A stretch of DNA of 20,118 bases. It comes from Bacteroidota bacterium. Lineage in GTDB: Bacteria > Bacteroidota > Bacteroidia > Flavobacteriales > Flavobacteriaceae. Under the pieces are notes generated by a model, which searched no databases, was not told where the DNA came from, and was given only the letters and a program-made list of their open reading frames with translations. The position numbers were made by a program, and so were the translations under genes. Below are positions 1-6,738 of the stretch, in pieces (position 1 is the stretch's first letter; each line of letters starts with the position of its first letter). Location: NCBI GenBank assembly GCA_024278565.1, contig JAJRSY010000118.1, positions 1 to 20,118 on the forward strand. Direction: 5' to 3'.

Positions 1-56
1 AGTTTGTTTAGACATTTTTTAGCAAGAATGAGAAGAAAATCCAAATGCTATTCTAA

Positions 57-142
57 GAGCATGAAAATGCTAGAATTGTCAGTACTTTTGTTGATGCATT
101 ATCGGAACAAGACACTATCTATATTAAATTAGCAATGCCTTA
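57..142 (+). pseudogene. Probable 5' coding remnant of the papain-like effector, in a different frame
   Basis: After a TAA at 54-56, frame 3 reads without interruption through residues ...STFVDALSEQDTIYIKLAMPY up to about 142. The overlapping frame 2 then reads HKYKGAFDGDGLYSG directly into the effector ORF. The two pieces join smoothly if one base is missing near 142-143. Further upstream frame 3 is blocked by TAA 54-56 and frame 2 by a TGA just after. This looks like a coding region with one or more indels rather than random sequence, but it is judged by eye from about 28 residues. Confidence 0.35.
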
Positions 143-175
143 CATAAGTACAAAGGTGCTTTTGATGGTGACGGA

Positions 176-1162
176 TTGTATAGTGGTTTAGCAATTTGCA
201 CTGATTTGGAGGGAAATGTTCATTATTTGTTTAAAATGGAAAATGATGAAATTATTGGCGAATATGAGTTGCAAGAATTTAAAAGTGCTAAGAACGCCAA
301 TTCAAAATCATCTTATAAATGGCCAGACCCTTGTTGGGGGATAACCTGTGGTATTCGTTTGGATGAGGTTATTTTAATACCTCCATCGAAGTACTCTCCG
401 GGTATACCTAGAACTAGAAGTCCGTTTATTCAAGGGCCTTGGGGAGGAACTAATTTTCAGAATACGTATGCTGGTTATGCAGCTGGTTTTATGCAGTATC
501 AAAGATATTTGGAATCGGAAAGGCGTTGGAAAAATGTTGTACTAGATTCTGACGGAGAAAAAATTGACCCGAAAGAGGAATTAAAGTGTTATGATAATAA
601 GAAAGGAGGTAAATTAACTGTGTACGTACAGCAGCCAAAGGAAAATTCATTGTTACTAGTTGGACCAAATGAGGTTGGCCATGTCTTTGTAGGAATAGAG
701 CAGGATGGTAGAAAGAAATTTTTCGGATTCTATCCAGATTCAGGTGCGTCTACGGCATTAGTAGCTGTAAATAGGCAGTATCCATCCGAAGTCCGTGATA
801 ATAGTGGGACTCTATACCATGTGAGTATATCAACTAATATTAATGCTAATCAGATGAAAAAGGTATTGGACTATGCTCGAAATTATCCAAAAAACTATCA
901 ATTGCAAAATTATGCTTGTACAGAATTTGGTGTTGAAATGGGTAATTTGGCAGGATTGAACCTTCCGAAAACTACGGTTAAAGATCCAGAATCCGGTGGA
1001 TTATTATTTGAAGGTAGGTCTCCTGCAAAATTGGGGCAAGAAATAAGAGCTATGAAATCAGATTCGAAGAAAAAGATAAAAAAACAAAAGGTAATGCACC
1101 TTCAAATACAAAAGACAAATGTTAGACAAGAAAATGGTATCAATTGTTTTAATACTGTTTAG
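176..1162 (+). CDS. C-terminal part of a probable effector with a permuted papain-like (NlpC/P60- or LRAT-like) domain
   Basis: A 328-residue frame beginning at TTG 176. It is open back to about 128, after an in-frame TAA at 125-127, so the true start is unclear. Residues 146-260 carry the recognisable part: a strand-rich stretch containing GHVFVGI (His169), a GFYP motif at 184-187, and NYACTEF with Cys248. His before Cys is the order of circularly permuted papain-like enzymes, which act on peptides, peptidoglycan amides or lipids. In my recollection this arrangement recurs at the C terminus of large Bacteroidetes proteins, some Rhs-like; that link is not shown here. No signal peptide is seen. 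The last 30 or so residues are Lys/Gln-rich and read through the start of the next gene, so they may be out of frame (see findings). The next gene encodes a predicted secreted protein, which would suit immunity. Catalytic fold: moderate confidence; toxin role: inference. Confidence 0.55.
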   Translation: MYSGLAICTDLEGNVHYLFKMENDEIIGEYELQEFKSAKNANSKSSYKWPDPCWGITCGIRLDEVILIPPSKYSPGIPRTRSPFIQGPWGGTNFQNTYAGYAAGFMQYQRYLESERRWKNVVLDSDGEKIDPKEELKCYDNKKGGKLTVYVQQPKENSLLLVGPNEVGHVFVGIEQDGRKKFFGFYPDSGASTALVAVNRQYPSEVRDNSGTLYHVSISTNINANQMKKVLDYARNYPKNYQLQNYACTEFGVEMGNLAGLNLPKTTVKDPESGGLLFEGRSPAKLGQEIRAMKSDSKKKIKKQKVMHLQIQKTNVRQENGINCFNTV

Positions 1163-1619
1163 TATGAGTTATTCTTTTTCGCAAAGTAATCATAGAGAGG
1201 AAAGAACAGTAATAAAAAACTTTTCAGAAGCTTTGTTTGATAATAGTGTGTCGCCAGAAAAGGTGGTACAAGAGTTTATGATTTTTGATATAGATGAAAA
1301 GAAGGAATTACAAATAGCTGTATCTAAAGCTACTGCTCACATAACTGTTATCAGAGAAAAAGTTAATCAGGATGGGGGTTGGCTTTTGCCTGATTATAAG
1401 GTGGCAAAAGAAAAAGAGTATAAAATCGAATGGTTTTTGGATTTTGAAGAAATCAGTATTTTGAAATTAAATATTACTGCAGAGAAGAAGAAAAATGTGT
1501 ATGTTTTATTAAATTTTGAAAAAAATAAAATTCTGCAATATTTTTATCTTGAAAATAACAAGATTCGTTCTTTTAGCTTGTTTGTTAAAATGAATGATGC
1601 GTGGTTTTTATCCTATTAA
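1119..1619 (+). CDS. Small predicted secreted protein, candidate immunity protein
   Basis: A 166-residue protein of no family I recognise. It starts with a good signal peptide: MLDKK, then a hydrophobic core VSIVLILFSMSYSF, and a cleavage-like SQ|SN at about residue 22. ATG 1134 is an alternative start within the signal peptide. The mature part (about 144 residues) is charged and probably alpha/beta, rich in Lys and Glu, with no Cys and no catalytic motif that I can see. The gene overlaps the end of the papain-like ORF by 44 bp (or by 7 bp if that ORF ends at 1125), so the two are likely translated together. A strong terminator follows 14 bp after the stop. A small exported protein coupled behind a peptidase/amidase-like domain fits a periplasmic immunity protein; this is inferred from gene order only. 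Confidence 0.6.
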   Translation: MLDKKMVSIVLILFSMSYSFSQSNHREERTVIKNFSEALFDNSVSPEKVVQEFMIFDIDEKKELQIAVSKATAHITVIREKVNQDGGWLLPDYKVAKEKEYKIEWFLDFEEISILKLNITAEKKKNVYVLLNFEKNKILQYFYLENNKIRSFSLFVKMNDAWFLSY

Positions 1620-1633
1620 TAATTTTTGGTTTT

Positions 1634-1668
1634 TATCCCGTCAAAATTTTTAATACTTTGACGGGATA
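1634..1668 (+). terminator. Rho-independent-type terminator after the effector/immunity-like pair
   Basis: A perfect 12-bp inverted repeat: TATCCCGTCAAA at 1634-1645 and TTTGACGGGATA at 1657-1668, with an AT-only loop apart from one C, followed by TTTAATTGTAGTT. It separates the upstream pair from the M28 peptidase gene and argues against starting that peptidase at GTG 1601, which would place this hairpin inside its coding sequence. Confidence 0.75.
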
Positions 1669-1681
1669 TTTAATTGTAGTT

Positions 1682-2623
1682 GTGTATAATAAAATAAGAA
1701 TCATATTATTGTTCGCCTTTCTGGTCACTACTGTATATTCACAAAGCAAACCTGAAATAGTTTGTCATTATGTTGATACGACCAGGGTTGAAAGAGATAT
1801 GGCCAAAATCACACATACTCAAAATAGCAGGAATTATTTGAATATTGAAACTTTGAATTATGTTGCGGACTATATTAAAGCTGAATTGACGAAGGTTTGT
1901 GATTCTACAGCATATCAAAATTATGATGTAGGTAAGCGTACATACAAAAACGTAATAGGTTCAATTGGCATAAAAAATGAAGAACGAATCATAATTGGTG
2001 CCCATTATGATGTTTCTGGAAATCAACAAGGTGCAGACGATAATGCAAGTGGCATTGCTGGTTTACTTGAACTAGCGCGTTTGTTGGCGAAAGAGAAATT
2101 AAATTATAGATTAGATTTTGTTGCGTATACACTAGAAGAGCCACCATTTTTTAGAACAGAACAAATGGGCAGCTATATTCATGCAAAATATTTGCAAGAC
2201 AATCAAATTCCCGTAAAAGGGATGATTTGCCTTGAAGCAATAGGTTTTTTTAGCAACAAACCCAACTCCCAAATGTATCCCATAAAAGAAATGAATATGA
2301 TGTATGGTGATAAAGGAGATTTTATTACTATAGTGCAAAGCGGCAAAAGTGGTGCTTTCGGAAAAGAATTTGAACGTTTGATGAAAACCTCAAATCTAAT
2401 AAAAACTAATTCATTTATTGGTTCTTCTGCATTGCCAGGAGTTGATTTTTCAGACCATTTGAATTACTGGAAGTTTGATTATGAGGCTATAATGATTACA
2501 GACACGGCATTTTACATAAATAAAAACTACCACACTTCAAATGACAAGCTTGAAACCATTGATTTTAAAAAGATGAACTTGGTAATAGAACAACTTTACC
2601 TTGCTATTAAAGAGATCAAATAA
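1682..2623 (+). CDS. Secreted M28-family zinc metallopeptidase
   Basis: Counting from GTG 1682 the protein has 313 residues and begins with a signal peptide (MYNKIRIILLFAFLVTTVYS). The frame extends to GTG 1601, but that extension crosses the terminator hairpin. The catalytic set of M28 (aminopeptidase S/Y-like, two zinc ions) is complete: His108 and Asp110 in GAHYDV, the bridging Asp in GADDNASG (119-120), the general base Glu152 and ligand Glu153 in LEEPPF, Glu185 in LEAIG, and His259 in DHLNYW. The expected activity is removal of N-terminal amino acids or cleavage of short peptides outside the cytoplasm. It lies between the effector-like pair and recN on the same strand but probably has its own transcription. 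Family: high confidence; substrate unknown. Confidence 0.88.
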   Translation: MYNKIRIILLFAFLVTTVYSQSKPEIVCHYVDTTRVERDMAKITHTQNSRNYLNIETLNYVADYIKAELTKVCDSTAYQNYDVGKRTYKNVIGSIGIKNEERIIIGAHYDVSGNQQGADDNASGIAGLLELARLLAKEKLNYRLDFVAYTLEEPPFFRTEQMGSYIHAKYLQDNQIPVKGMICLEAIGFFSNKPNSQMYPIKEMNMMYGDKGDFITIVQSGKSGAFGKEFERLMKTSNLIKTNSFIGSSALPGVDFSDHLNYWKFDYEAIMITDTAFYINKNYHTSNDKLETIDFKKMNLVIEQLYLAIKEIK

Positions 2624-2653
2624 TTTCAACTTCCTAAAACGAAGAAAAGCAAC

Positions 2654-2687
2654 TTGGCAAAAAGTCAAAATGAGTTCGTTATCTTTA
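2654..2687 (+). promoter_or_regulatory. Candidate Bacteroidetes-type promoter for recN
   Basis: TTG at 2654-2656, 23 bp, then TATCTTTA at 2680-2687. This approximates the Bacteroidetes -33/-7 consensus (TTTG and TAnnTTTG). A start of transcription near 2694 would leave a leader of about 20 nt before the GTG at 2713. The same octamer precedes fabI and the minus-strand exonuclease gene. Confidence 0.45.
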
Positions 2688-2712
2688 CCAGCACGAATAG
2701 AATTTTATACTA

Positions 2713-4365
2713 GTGCTGTCAAAACTTTGCATAAAAAATTACGCCCTTATCGACCATTTGAATGTGTCGTTTACCCATGGTTTCACTAGTATTACGGGTG
2801 AAACAGGTGCAGGTAAGTCCATCTTGTTGGGTGGTCTCTCCTTGGTCTTGGGCAAACGTGCCGATTTATCTTCTTTACGTGATAAGGATCGCAAATGTAT
2901 TATTGAAGCAGAATTTGAAATTAAAAAATACAAGCTCAAATCATTTTTCAAAGAAAACGACCTTGATTATGAAGACACCACGATCGTTAGGCGAGAGATA
3001 CTGCCCAGTGGAAAATCAAGAGCCTTTATCAATGATACGCCCATTACTCTAGATGTGATGTCTAGCTTGGGAAACAGCTTGATCGATGTACATTCTCAAC
3101 ACCAGACCCAGCAATTGGCGAACAATGATTTTCAACTAAAGGTAATTGATGCCCTGGCCGATAATTCATCGGTCCTCAAAGCGTATTTAGAAAAATACGA
3201 GCATTATAGAAAAACTTCTAAAGAACTTCAGCGGTTAATTGATTTTCAGCAAAATGAAAACAAAGAACATGATTATAATAGTTTTTTGTTGGAGGAATTG
3301 GAACAGGCTTCGCTCAAAGAAGGAATTCAAGAAGAATTGGAAGAACGTTACCATCAGCTGAACAATGTAGAGCGCATTTTAGAGCAGCTTACAAAAGGAG
3401 AGCGATTGTTGAACGATGAGCAGGTTGGTATTGTGAATTTGTTGAACGAACTCAAACAAGTGTCGAGCAGGTTGTCTGATTTTGGCAGTAGCTACGGTGA
3501 ATTGAACGAGCGTATAAAGTCCGTTTTTATCGAGATCGATGATATTGCAAATGAATTGGGTTCTTATCAAGAGCTTGTGGAGACCAACCCACAAATGCTC
3601 GAAGAAATAAATGGCAAGTTACAGCTGTTGTTCGATCTTCAAAAAAAACATGGGGTAGATACAGTTTCCGACTTGGTTGAGGCCAAAGAAGTACTTAGCG
3701 AAAAGGTAGCGATAACCGAGAATTTAGAAGCTGATATCGAGGCCAAGCGAAATGAACTTCAGAGAAGCGAAGGGGCATTGGCGAAAACATCGATTTTGCT
3801 CAGTGAGAATCGAAAAAAGGTACTACCCGAACTGAAAGAACAATTAGAGACAAGTTTGGCATCTTTGGGTATGCCCAATGCGGACTTTAAAATTCAATTG
3901 ACCTTATCAACAGATTTTAAGAGTACTGGTAAAGACGACTTGACCTTCTTGTTTTCCGCGAACAAGGGAACCGGTTTTGGCGAACTCAAAAAAGTGGCAT
4001 CCGGTGGTGAGCTTTCACGTATTATGTTGACTATAAAAGCGATTTTAGCGAAATACGAACACTTGCCGACAATGGTGTTCGATGAGATCGATACAGGGGT
4101 TTCAGGAGAGATCTCAAATAAAATGGGTGATATCATGTTGGCAATGAGCAAGAATATGCAGGTGTTCTCAATAACCCATCTACCACAAATAGCCTCAAAA
4201 GGAGACCAGCATTTTAAGGTATTCAAGACCGACAAAGACGAGGTGACCCATACCCAAATGAAAAAATTGAATACAGACGAAAGAGTGGTGGAACTGGCAG
4301 AAATGTTGGGAGGTAAGAATTTATCAGATTCTGCTATTGCCCATGCTAGACAATTACTGAACTAG
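2713..4365 (+). CDS. recN: DNA repair protein RecN
   Basis: SMC-like ATPase acting in the cytoplasm in recombinational repair of double-strand breaks. The 550-residue length is usual for the family. The start at GTG 2713 gives MLSKLCIKNYALIDHLNV, which matches the conserved RecN N terminus. The N-terminal ATPase half has the Walker A motif GETGAGKS (29-36) and a VHSQHQTQQL Q-loop-like stretch near residues 125-135. The middle, roughly 150-400, is a long Glu/Lys/Leu-rich coiled coil. The C-terminal half has the signature ASGGELSRI (429-437) and Walker B VFDEIDTGVSG (Asp457, Glu458), followed by the FSITHLPQIAS His switch. All elements expected for function are present. A promoter-like element lies just upstream and it appears to be a separate unit from fabI. 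Confidence 0.97.
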   Translation: MLSKLCIKNYALIDHLNVSFTHGFTSITGETGAGKSILLGGLSLVLGKRADLSSLRDKDRKCIIEAEFEIKKYKLKSFFKENDLDYEDTTIVRREILPSGKSRAFINDTPITLDVMSSLGNSLIDVHSQHQTQQLANNDFQLKVIDALADNSSVLKAYLEKYEHYRKTSKELQRLIDFQQNENKEHDYNSFLLEELEQASLKEGIQEELEERYHQLNNVERILEQLTKGERLLNDEQVGIVNLLNELKQVSSRLSDFGSSYGELNERIKSVFIEIDDIANELGSYQELVETNPQMLEEINGKLQLLFDLQKKHGVDTVSDLVEAKEVLSEKVAITENLEADIEAKRNELQRSEGALAKTSILLSENRKKVLPELKEQLETSLASLGMPNADFKIQLTLSTDFKSTGKDDLTFLFSANKGTGFGELKKVASGGELSRIMLTIKAILAKYEHLPTMVFDEIDTGVSGEISNKMGDIMLAMSKNMQVFSITHLPQIASKGDQHFKVFKTDKDEVTHTQMKKLNTDERVVELAEMLGGKNLSDSAIAHARQLLN

Positions 4366-4389
4366 TTTCCCTCCTGGGGATTTAAAAGA

Positions 4390-4422
4390 TTGATCATACT
4401 GCCATTTTTTTGAATATCTTTA
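4390..4422 (+). promoter_or_regulatory. Candidate Bacteroidetes-type promoter for fabI
   Basis: TTG at 4390-4392, 22 bp, then TATCTTTA at 4415-4422, the same -7 octamer as before recN. Transcription would begin near 4429, about 23 nt before the fabI ATG at 4452. No clear terminator separates recN from this element; a short CCC/GGG hairpin at about 4370-4380 is too weak to call. Confidence 0.5.
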
Positions 4423-4451
4423 CAATCATAACAAACTAAGAAAACGAGAAC

Positions 4452-5264
4452 ATGGCTTACAACTTGTTAAAAGGAAAAAAAGGAATCATTTTTGGCGCTT
4501 TAGACGAGCACTCCATTGCTTGGAAAACAGCTGAAAGAGTTCATGCCGAGGGAGGTGCCTTTGTGCTGACCAATGCACCTGTTGCCCTGCGCATGGGCCA
4601 GATCAATGAACTGGCAAAAAAAACAGGGTCTGAGATTATTGCTGCAGATGCCACAAGTGAGGAGGATCTAAACAATTTGGTAACTCAGGCCATGGAGATT
4701 TTAGGTGGTAAACTAGATTTTGTACTGCACTCCATCGGTATGTCGGTCAATGTTCGTAAAGGAAATCACTATACGGGTGAAAATTATGCCTATACCACAA
4801 AGGGATGGGATATTTCTGCCCTCTCCTTTCATAAAGTATTGCAGACCTTGTACAAGGCAGATGCCATGAACGAATGGGGCAGTGTAGTGGCTTTGACCTA
4901 TATGGCTTCACAGCGTAGTTTTCCAGATTATAATGATATGGCCGATAACAAGGCGTATCTAGAGTCGATTGCCCGTAGTTTTGGGTATTTCTTCGGGAAG
5001 GAAAAAAAGGTACGGGTGAATACCATTTCACAATCACCAACTGCTACAACGGCTGGTCAAGGCGTAAAAGGTTTTGATGGGTTTATCAGCTATGCCGAAC
5101 AAATGTCCCCTCTAGGGAATGCTTCTGCCCAAGACTGTGCCGATTATACAGTTTCCTTGTTTTCTGATCTGACCCGAAAGGTAACCATGCAAAACCTATT
5201 TCATGACGGTGGTTTTTCAAATACTGGGGTAAGCTTAGAGGTTATCGAAAAATTTACAAAATAA
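4452..5264 (+). CDS. fabI: Enoyl-[acyl-carrier-protein] reductase (NADH), FabI type
   Basis: Short-chain dehydrogenase fold enzyme reducing the trans-2-enoyl-ACP double bond in the last step of each fatty-acid elongation cycle. The protein has 270 residues, the usual FabI length. The N terminus GKKGIIFGALDEHSIAW is the divergent FabI nucleotide-binding loop, in place of the classical glycine-rich loop. DFVLHSIG lies at 89-96. The active site shows Tyr150, Tyr160 and Lys167 with the FabI spacing Y-x9-Y-x6-K, and a TAGQGVKGF substrate-loop segment follows near residue 200. ATG 4452 is the only sensible start. It stands alone between recN and an intergenic repeat region; no linked fatty-acid gene is visible. 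Confidence 0.96.
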   Translation: MAYNLLKGKKGIIFGALDEHSIAWKTAERVHAEGGAFVLTNAPVALRMGQINELAKKTGSEIIAADATSEEDLNNLVTQAMEILGGKLDFVLHSIGMSVNVRKGNHYTGENYAYTTKGWDISALSFHKVLQTLYKADAMNEWGSVVALTYMASQRSFPDYNDMADNKAYLESIARSFGYFFGKEKKVRVNTISQSPTATTAGQGVKGFDGFISYAEQMSPLGNASAQDCADYTVSLFSDLTRKVTMQNLFHDGGFSNTGVSLEVIEKFTK

Positions 5265-5279
5265 GGGAGGTCTTAATGG

Positions 5280-5375
5280 GTTATGAATTATGGGTCATGA
5301 GTTATGGGAATCTACAAATAAACGAGAAACGAGAAACCATCAACGAGCAACGAAAAACAGTGAACAGTTGGCAGT
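5280..5375. repeat. Intergenic direct repeat, copy 1
   Basis: About 96 bp beginning GTTATGAATTATGGG and ending in CAGTTGGCAGT. It matches copy 2 at 5554-5643 nearly base for base apart from an extra TCATGAGTTATGG-like segment near the start and a few substitutions. It carries short internal repeats (AAACGAGAAACGAGAAACC and GAGCAACGAAAAACAG). It begins 15 bp after the fabI stop and has no ORF of note. Confidence 0.8.
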
Positions 5376-5405
5376 AGATACTGGGTTGGATATTGGACAT
5401 TTAGA

Positions 5406-5444
5406 CCTGCCTGCCGGTTTATCCGCCGTAGGAGGGCAGGCAGG
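5406..5444. repeat. GC-rich palindrome (CCTGCCTGCC family)
   Basis: Left arm CCTGCCTGCC at 5406-5415 and right arm GGCAGGCAGG at 5435-5444 form a perfect 10-bp stem with a 19-nt loop. It is far more GC-rich than the surroundings. Related palindromes occur at 5465, 11362, 17502, 18699 and 18856, so this is a dispersed REP-like family. It could also act as a transcription terminator or RNA 3'-end stabiliser. Confidence 0.7.
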
Positions 5445-5464
5445 CTTTCAATAAGCTGATCGAA

Positions 5465-5483
5465 CCCGCCTTCGGCAGGCGGG
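5465..5483. repeat. GC-rich palindrome adjacent to the CCTGCCTGCC element
   Basis: CCCGCCT at 5465-5471 pairs with AGGCGGG at 5477-5483 across a 5-nt loop, and GGCAGGCCT follows at once. Together with the element at 5406-5444 it forms a paired cluster between the two copies of the direct repeat. Confidence 0.6.
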
Positions 5484-5553
5484 CAGGCCTAACTCCAAAA
5501 CTCTCCAAACTCTTAAACTATATCACGGGCCCAATAGGCGTTGGACGTTAAAA

Positions 5554-5643
5554 GTTATGAATTATGGGTTATGTGAATCTACAAATAAACAAGAAACGAG
5601 AAACCATCAAACGAGCAACGAAAAACAGTGAGCAGTGGACAGT
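5554..5643. repeat. Intergenic direct repeat, copy 2
   Basis: About 90 bp beginning GTTATGAATTATGGG and ending CAGTGGACAGT, near-identical to copy 1 at 5280-5375. The segment from AATCTACAAATAAAC to GCAACGAAAAACAGTGA is the best conserved. It ends 57 bp before the glycosyltransferase start. The rest of 5265-5700 shows no gene. Confidence 0.8.
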
Positions 5644-5700
5644 GAACTGACCACTAACGACTAACTAAGAAACGATTCAGGTTGTAAAAGAATCAAACCA

Positions 5701-6711
5701 ATGAACCTATTCTTCTCTTTAATAATTCCCGTTTACAACAGGCCCGATGAAGTCAGGGAGCTTTTGTCAAGCTTAGAGAACCAAACCTTTGAAAGATCCT
5801 TTGAGGTTGTGATAATCGAAGATGGGTCAACAAAACCATCGGAAAAGGTGTTGGACGGTTTCAGGGAAAAACTTGATATATCTTATTATAAAAAATCTAA
5901 TTCGGGACCTGGTGATTCTAGAAATTACGGTATGGAAAGGGCTAAGGGAAACTATTTTATTGTATTGGATTCAGATTGTATACTGCTAACAGATTATCTA
6001 GCAGAAGTTGATGAATCACTTCAAGAAGAATACGTGCACTGTTACGGTGGTCCTGATGCTGCTGATCAATCGTTCACCTTAGTGCAAAAAGCGATTAATT
6101 ATGCCATGACCTCTATGCTGACAACTGGGGGGATTCGAGGAAATAAAAAAGCCGTTGATAAATTTCAGCCCCGTAGTTTCAATATGGGCATTTCAAAAAC
6201 CGCTTTTGAAGACGTGGGAGGGTTTGGGAATATTCACCCCGGTGAAGACCCAGATCTCACTTTTCGGTTGTGGAAAAAGGGCTATGAAACAAAATTGATA
6301 CCACAGGCCTTTGTCTATCACAAACGGCGTATTGATTGGAACAGGTTTTACATTCAGGTGAAGAAATTCGGTTTGGTACGGCCTATATTGAACAAGTGGC
6401 ACCCCCATACAGCAAAGACGACCTATTGGTTTCCTACCATGTTTTGTTTGGGTCTTATTGCTGCCGTCGTCTTTTCGATAATCGGTATGAACCTGCCCTT
6501 ACTCTTGTTTGTCGTCTATTTTATTCTCGTTTTTATTGATTCATTGTTGAAAAACATGAGTGTTTCTATCGCTTTACTATCTTTACTAGCGGTTTGTATT
6601 CAGTTTGCGGGCTATGGCTATGGTTTTTTGAAATCTACCATACTTCTTTATTTCACGAAAAAGAAGCCCCAAGAACTATTTCCGGACTTATTTTTTAATG
6701 AACTGGTTTAG
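5701..6711 (+). CDS. Family 2 glycosyltransferase with C-terminal membrane segments
   Basis: A 336-residue GT-A-fold enzyme of the GT2 family, expected to transfer a sugar from a nucleotide sugar to a cell-surface or lipid-linked acceptor on the cytoplasmic face of the inner membrane. Visible elements: the N-terminal FSLIIPVYNRPDE strand and loop, VVIIEDGS at 37-43, the metal-binding DxD as Asp90-Ser-Asp92 in FIVLDSDC, NMGISKTAF (161-169), and the base-containing GEDPDLTFRLWKKGY (181-195, Asp183). After residue 243 come three hydrophobic segments (about 244-262, 265-282 and 287-305) that anchor the protein. It is first in a run with the YbbR-like gene (27 bp gap), coaE and rprXY. The acceptor and sugar cannot be read from sequence. 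Confidence 0.9.
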   Translation: MNLFFSLIIPVYNRPDEVRELLSSLENQTFERSFEVVIIEDGSTKPSEKVLDGFREKLDISYYKKSNSGPGDSRNYGMERAKGNYFIVLDSDCILLTDYLAEVDESLQEEYVHCYGGPDAADQSFTLVQKAINYAMTSMLTTGGIRGNKKAVDKFQPRSFNMGISKTAFEDVGGFGNIHPGEDPDLTFRLWKKGYETKLIPQAFVYHKRRIDWNRFYIQVKKFGLVRPILNKWHPHTAKTTYWFPTMFCLGLIAAVVFSIIGMNLPLLLFVVYFILVFIDSLLKNMSVSIALLSLLAVCIQFAGYGYGFLKSTILLYFTKKKPQELFPDLFFNELV

Positions 6712-6738
6712 ACCAGTTCAATACCAATAAGGTAGCAC

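Noticed and set aside
1601..1681. N-terminal extension of the M28 peptidase from GTG 1601
   Set aside because: It would run through the perfect terminator hairpin 1634-1668 and put 27 residues ahead of a clean signal peptide starting at GTG 1682.
2601..2789. Small plus-strand ORF between the peptidase and recN, including an ATG at 2670
   Set aside because: It overlaps the conserved recN N terminus in another frame and contains the candidate recN promoter; no family features.
3894..4235. Minus-strand ORF of 113 codons inside recN
   Set aside because: It mirrors the conserved RecN ATPase half and has no independent features.
4366..4385. Terminator after recN
   Set aside because: Only a 4-bp CCC/GGG hairpin with no T-run; too weak to call.
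5280..5643. CRISPR array
   Set aside because: Only two copies of a 90-96 bp unit, no short regular repeats and spacers, and no cas genes nearby.
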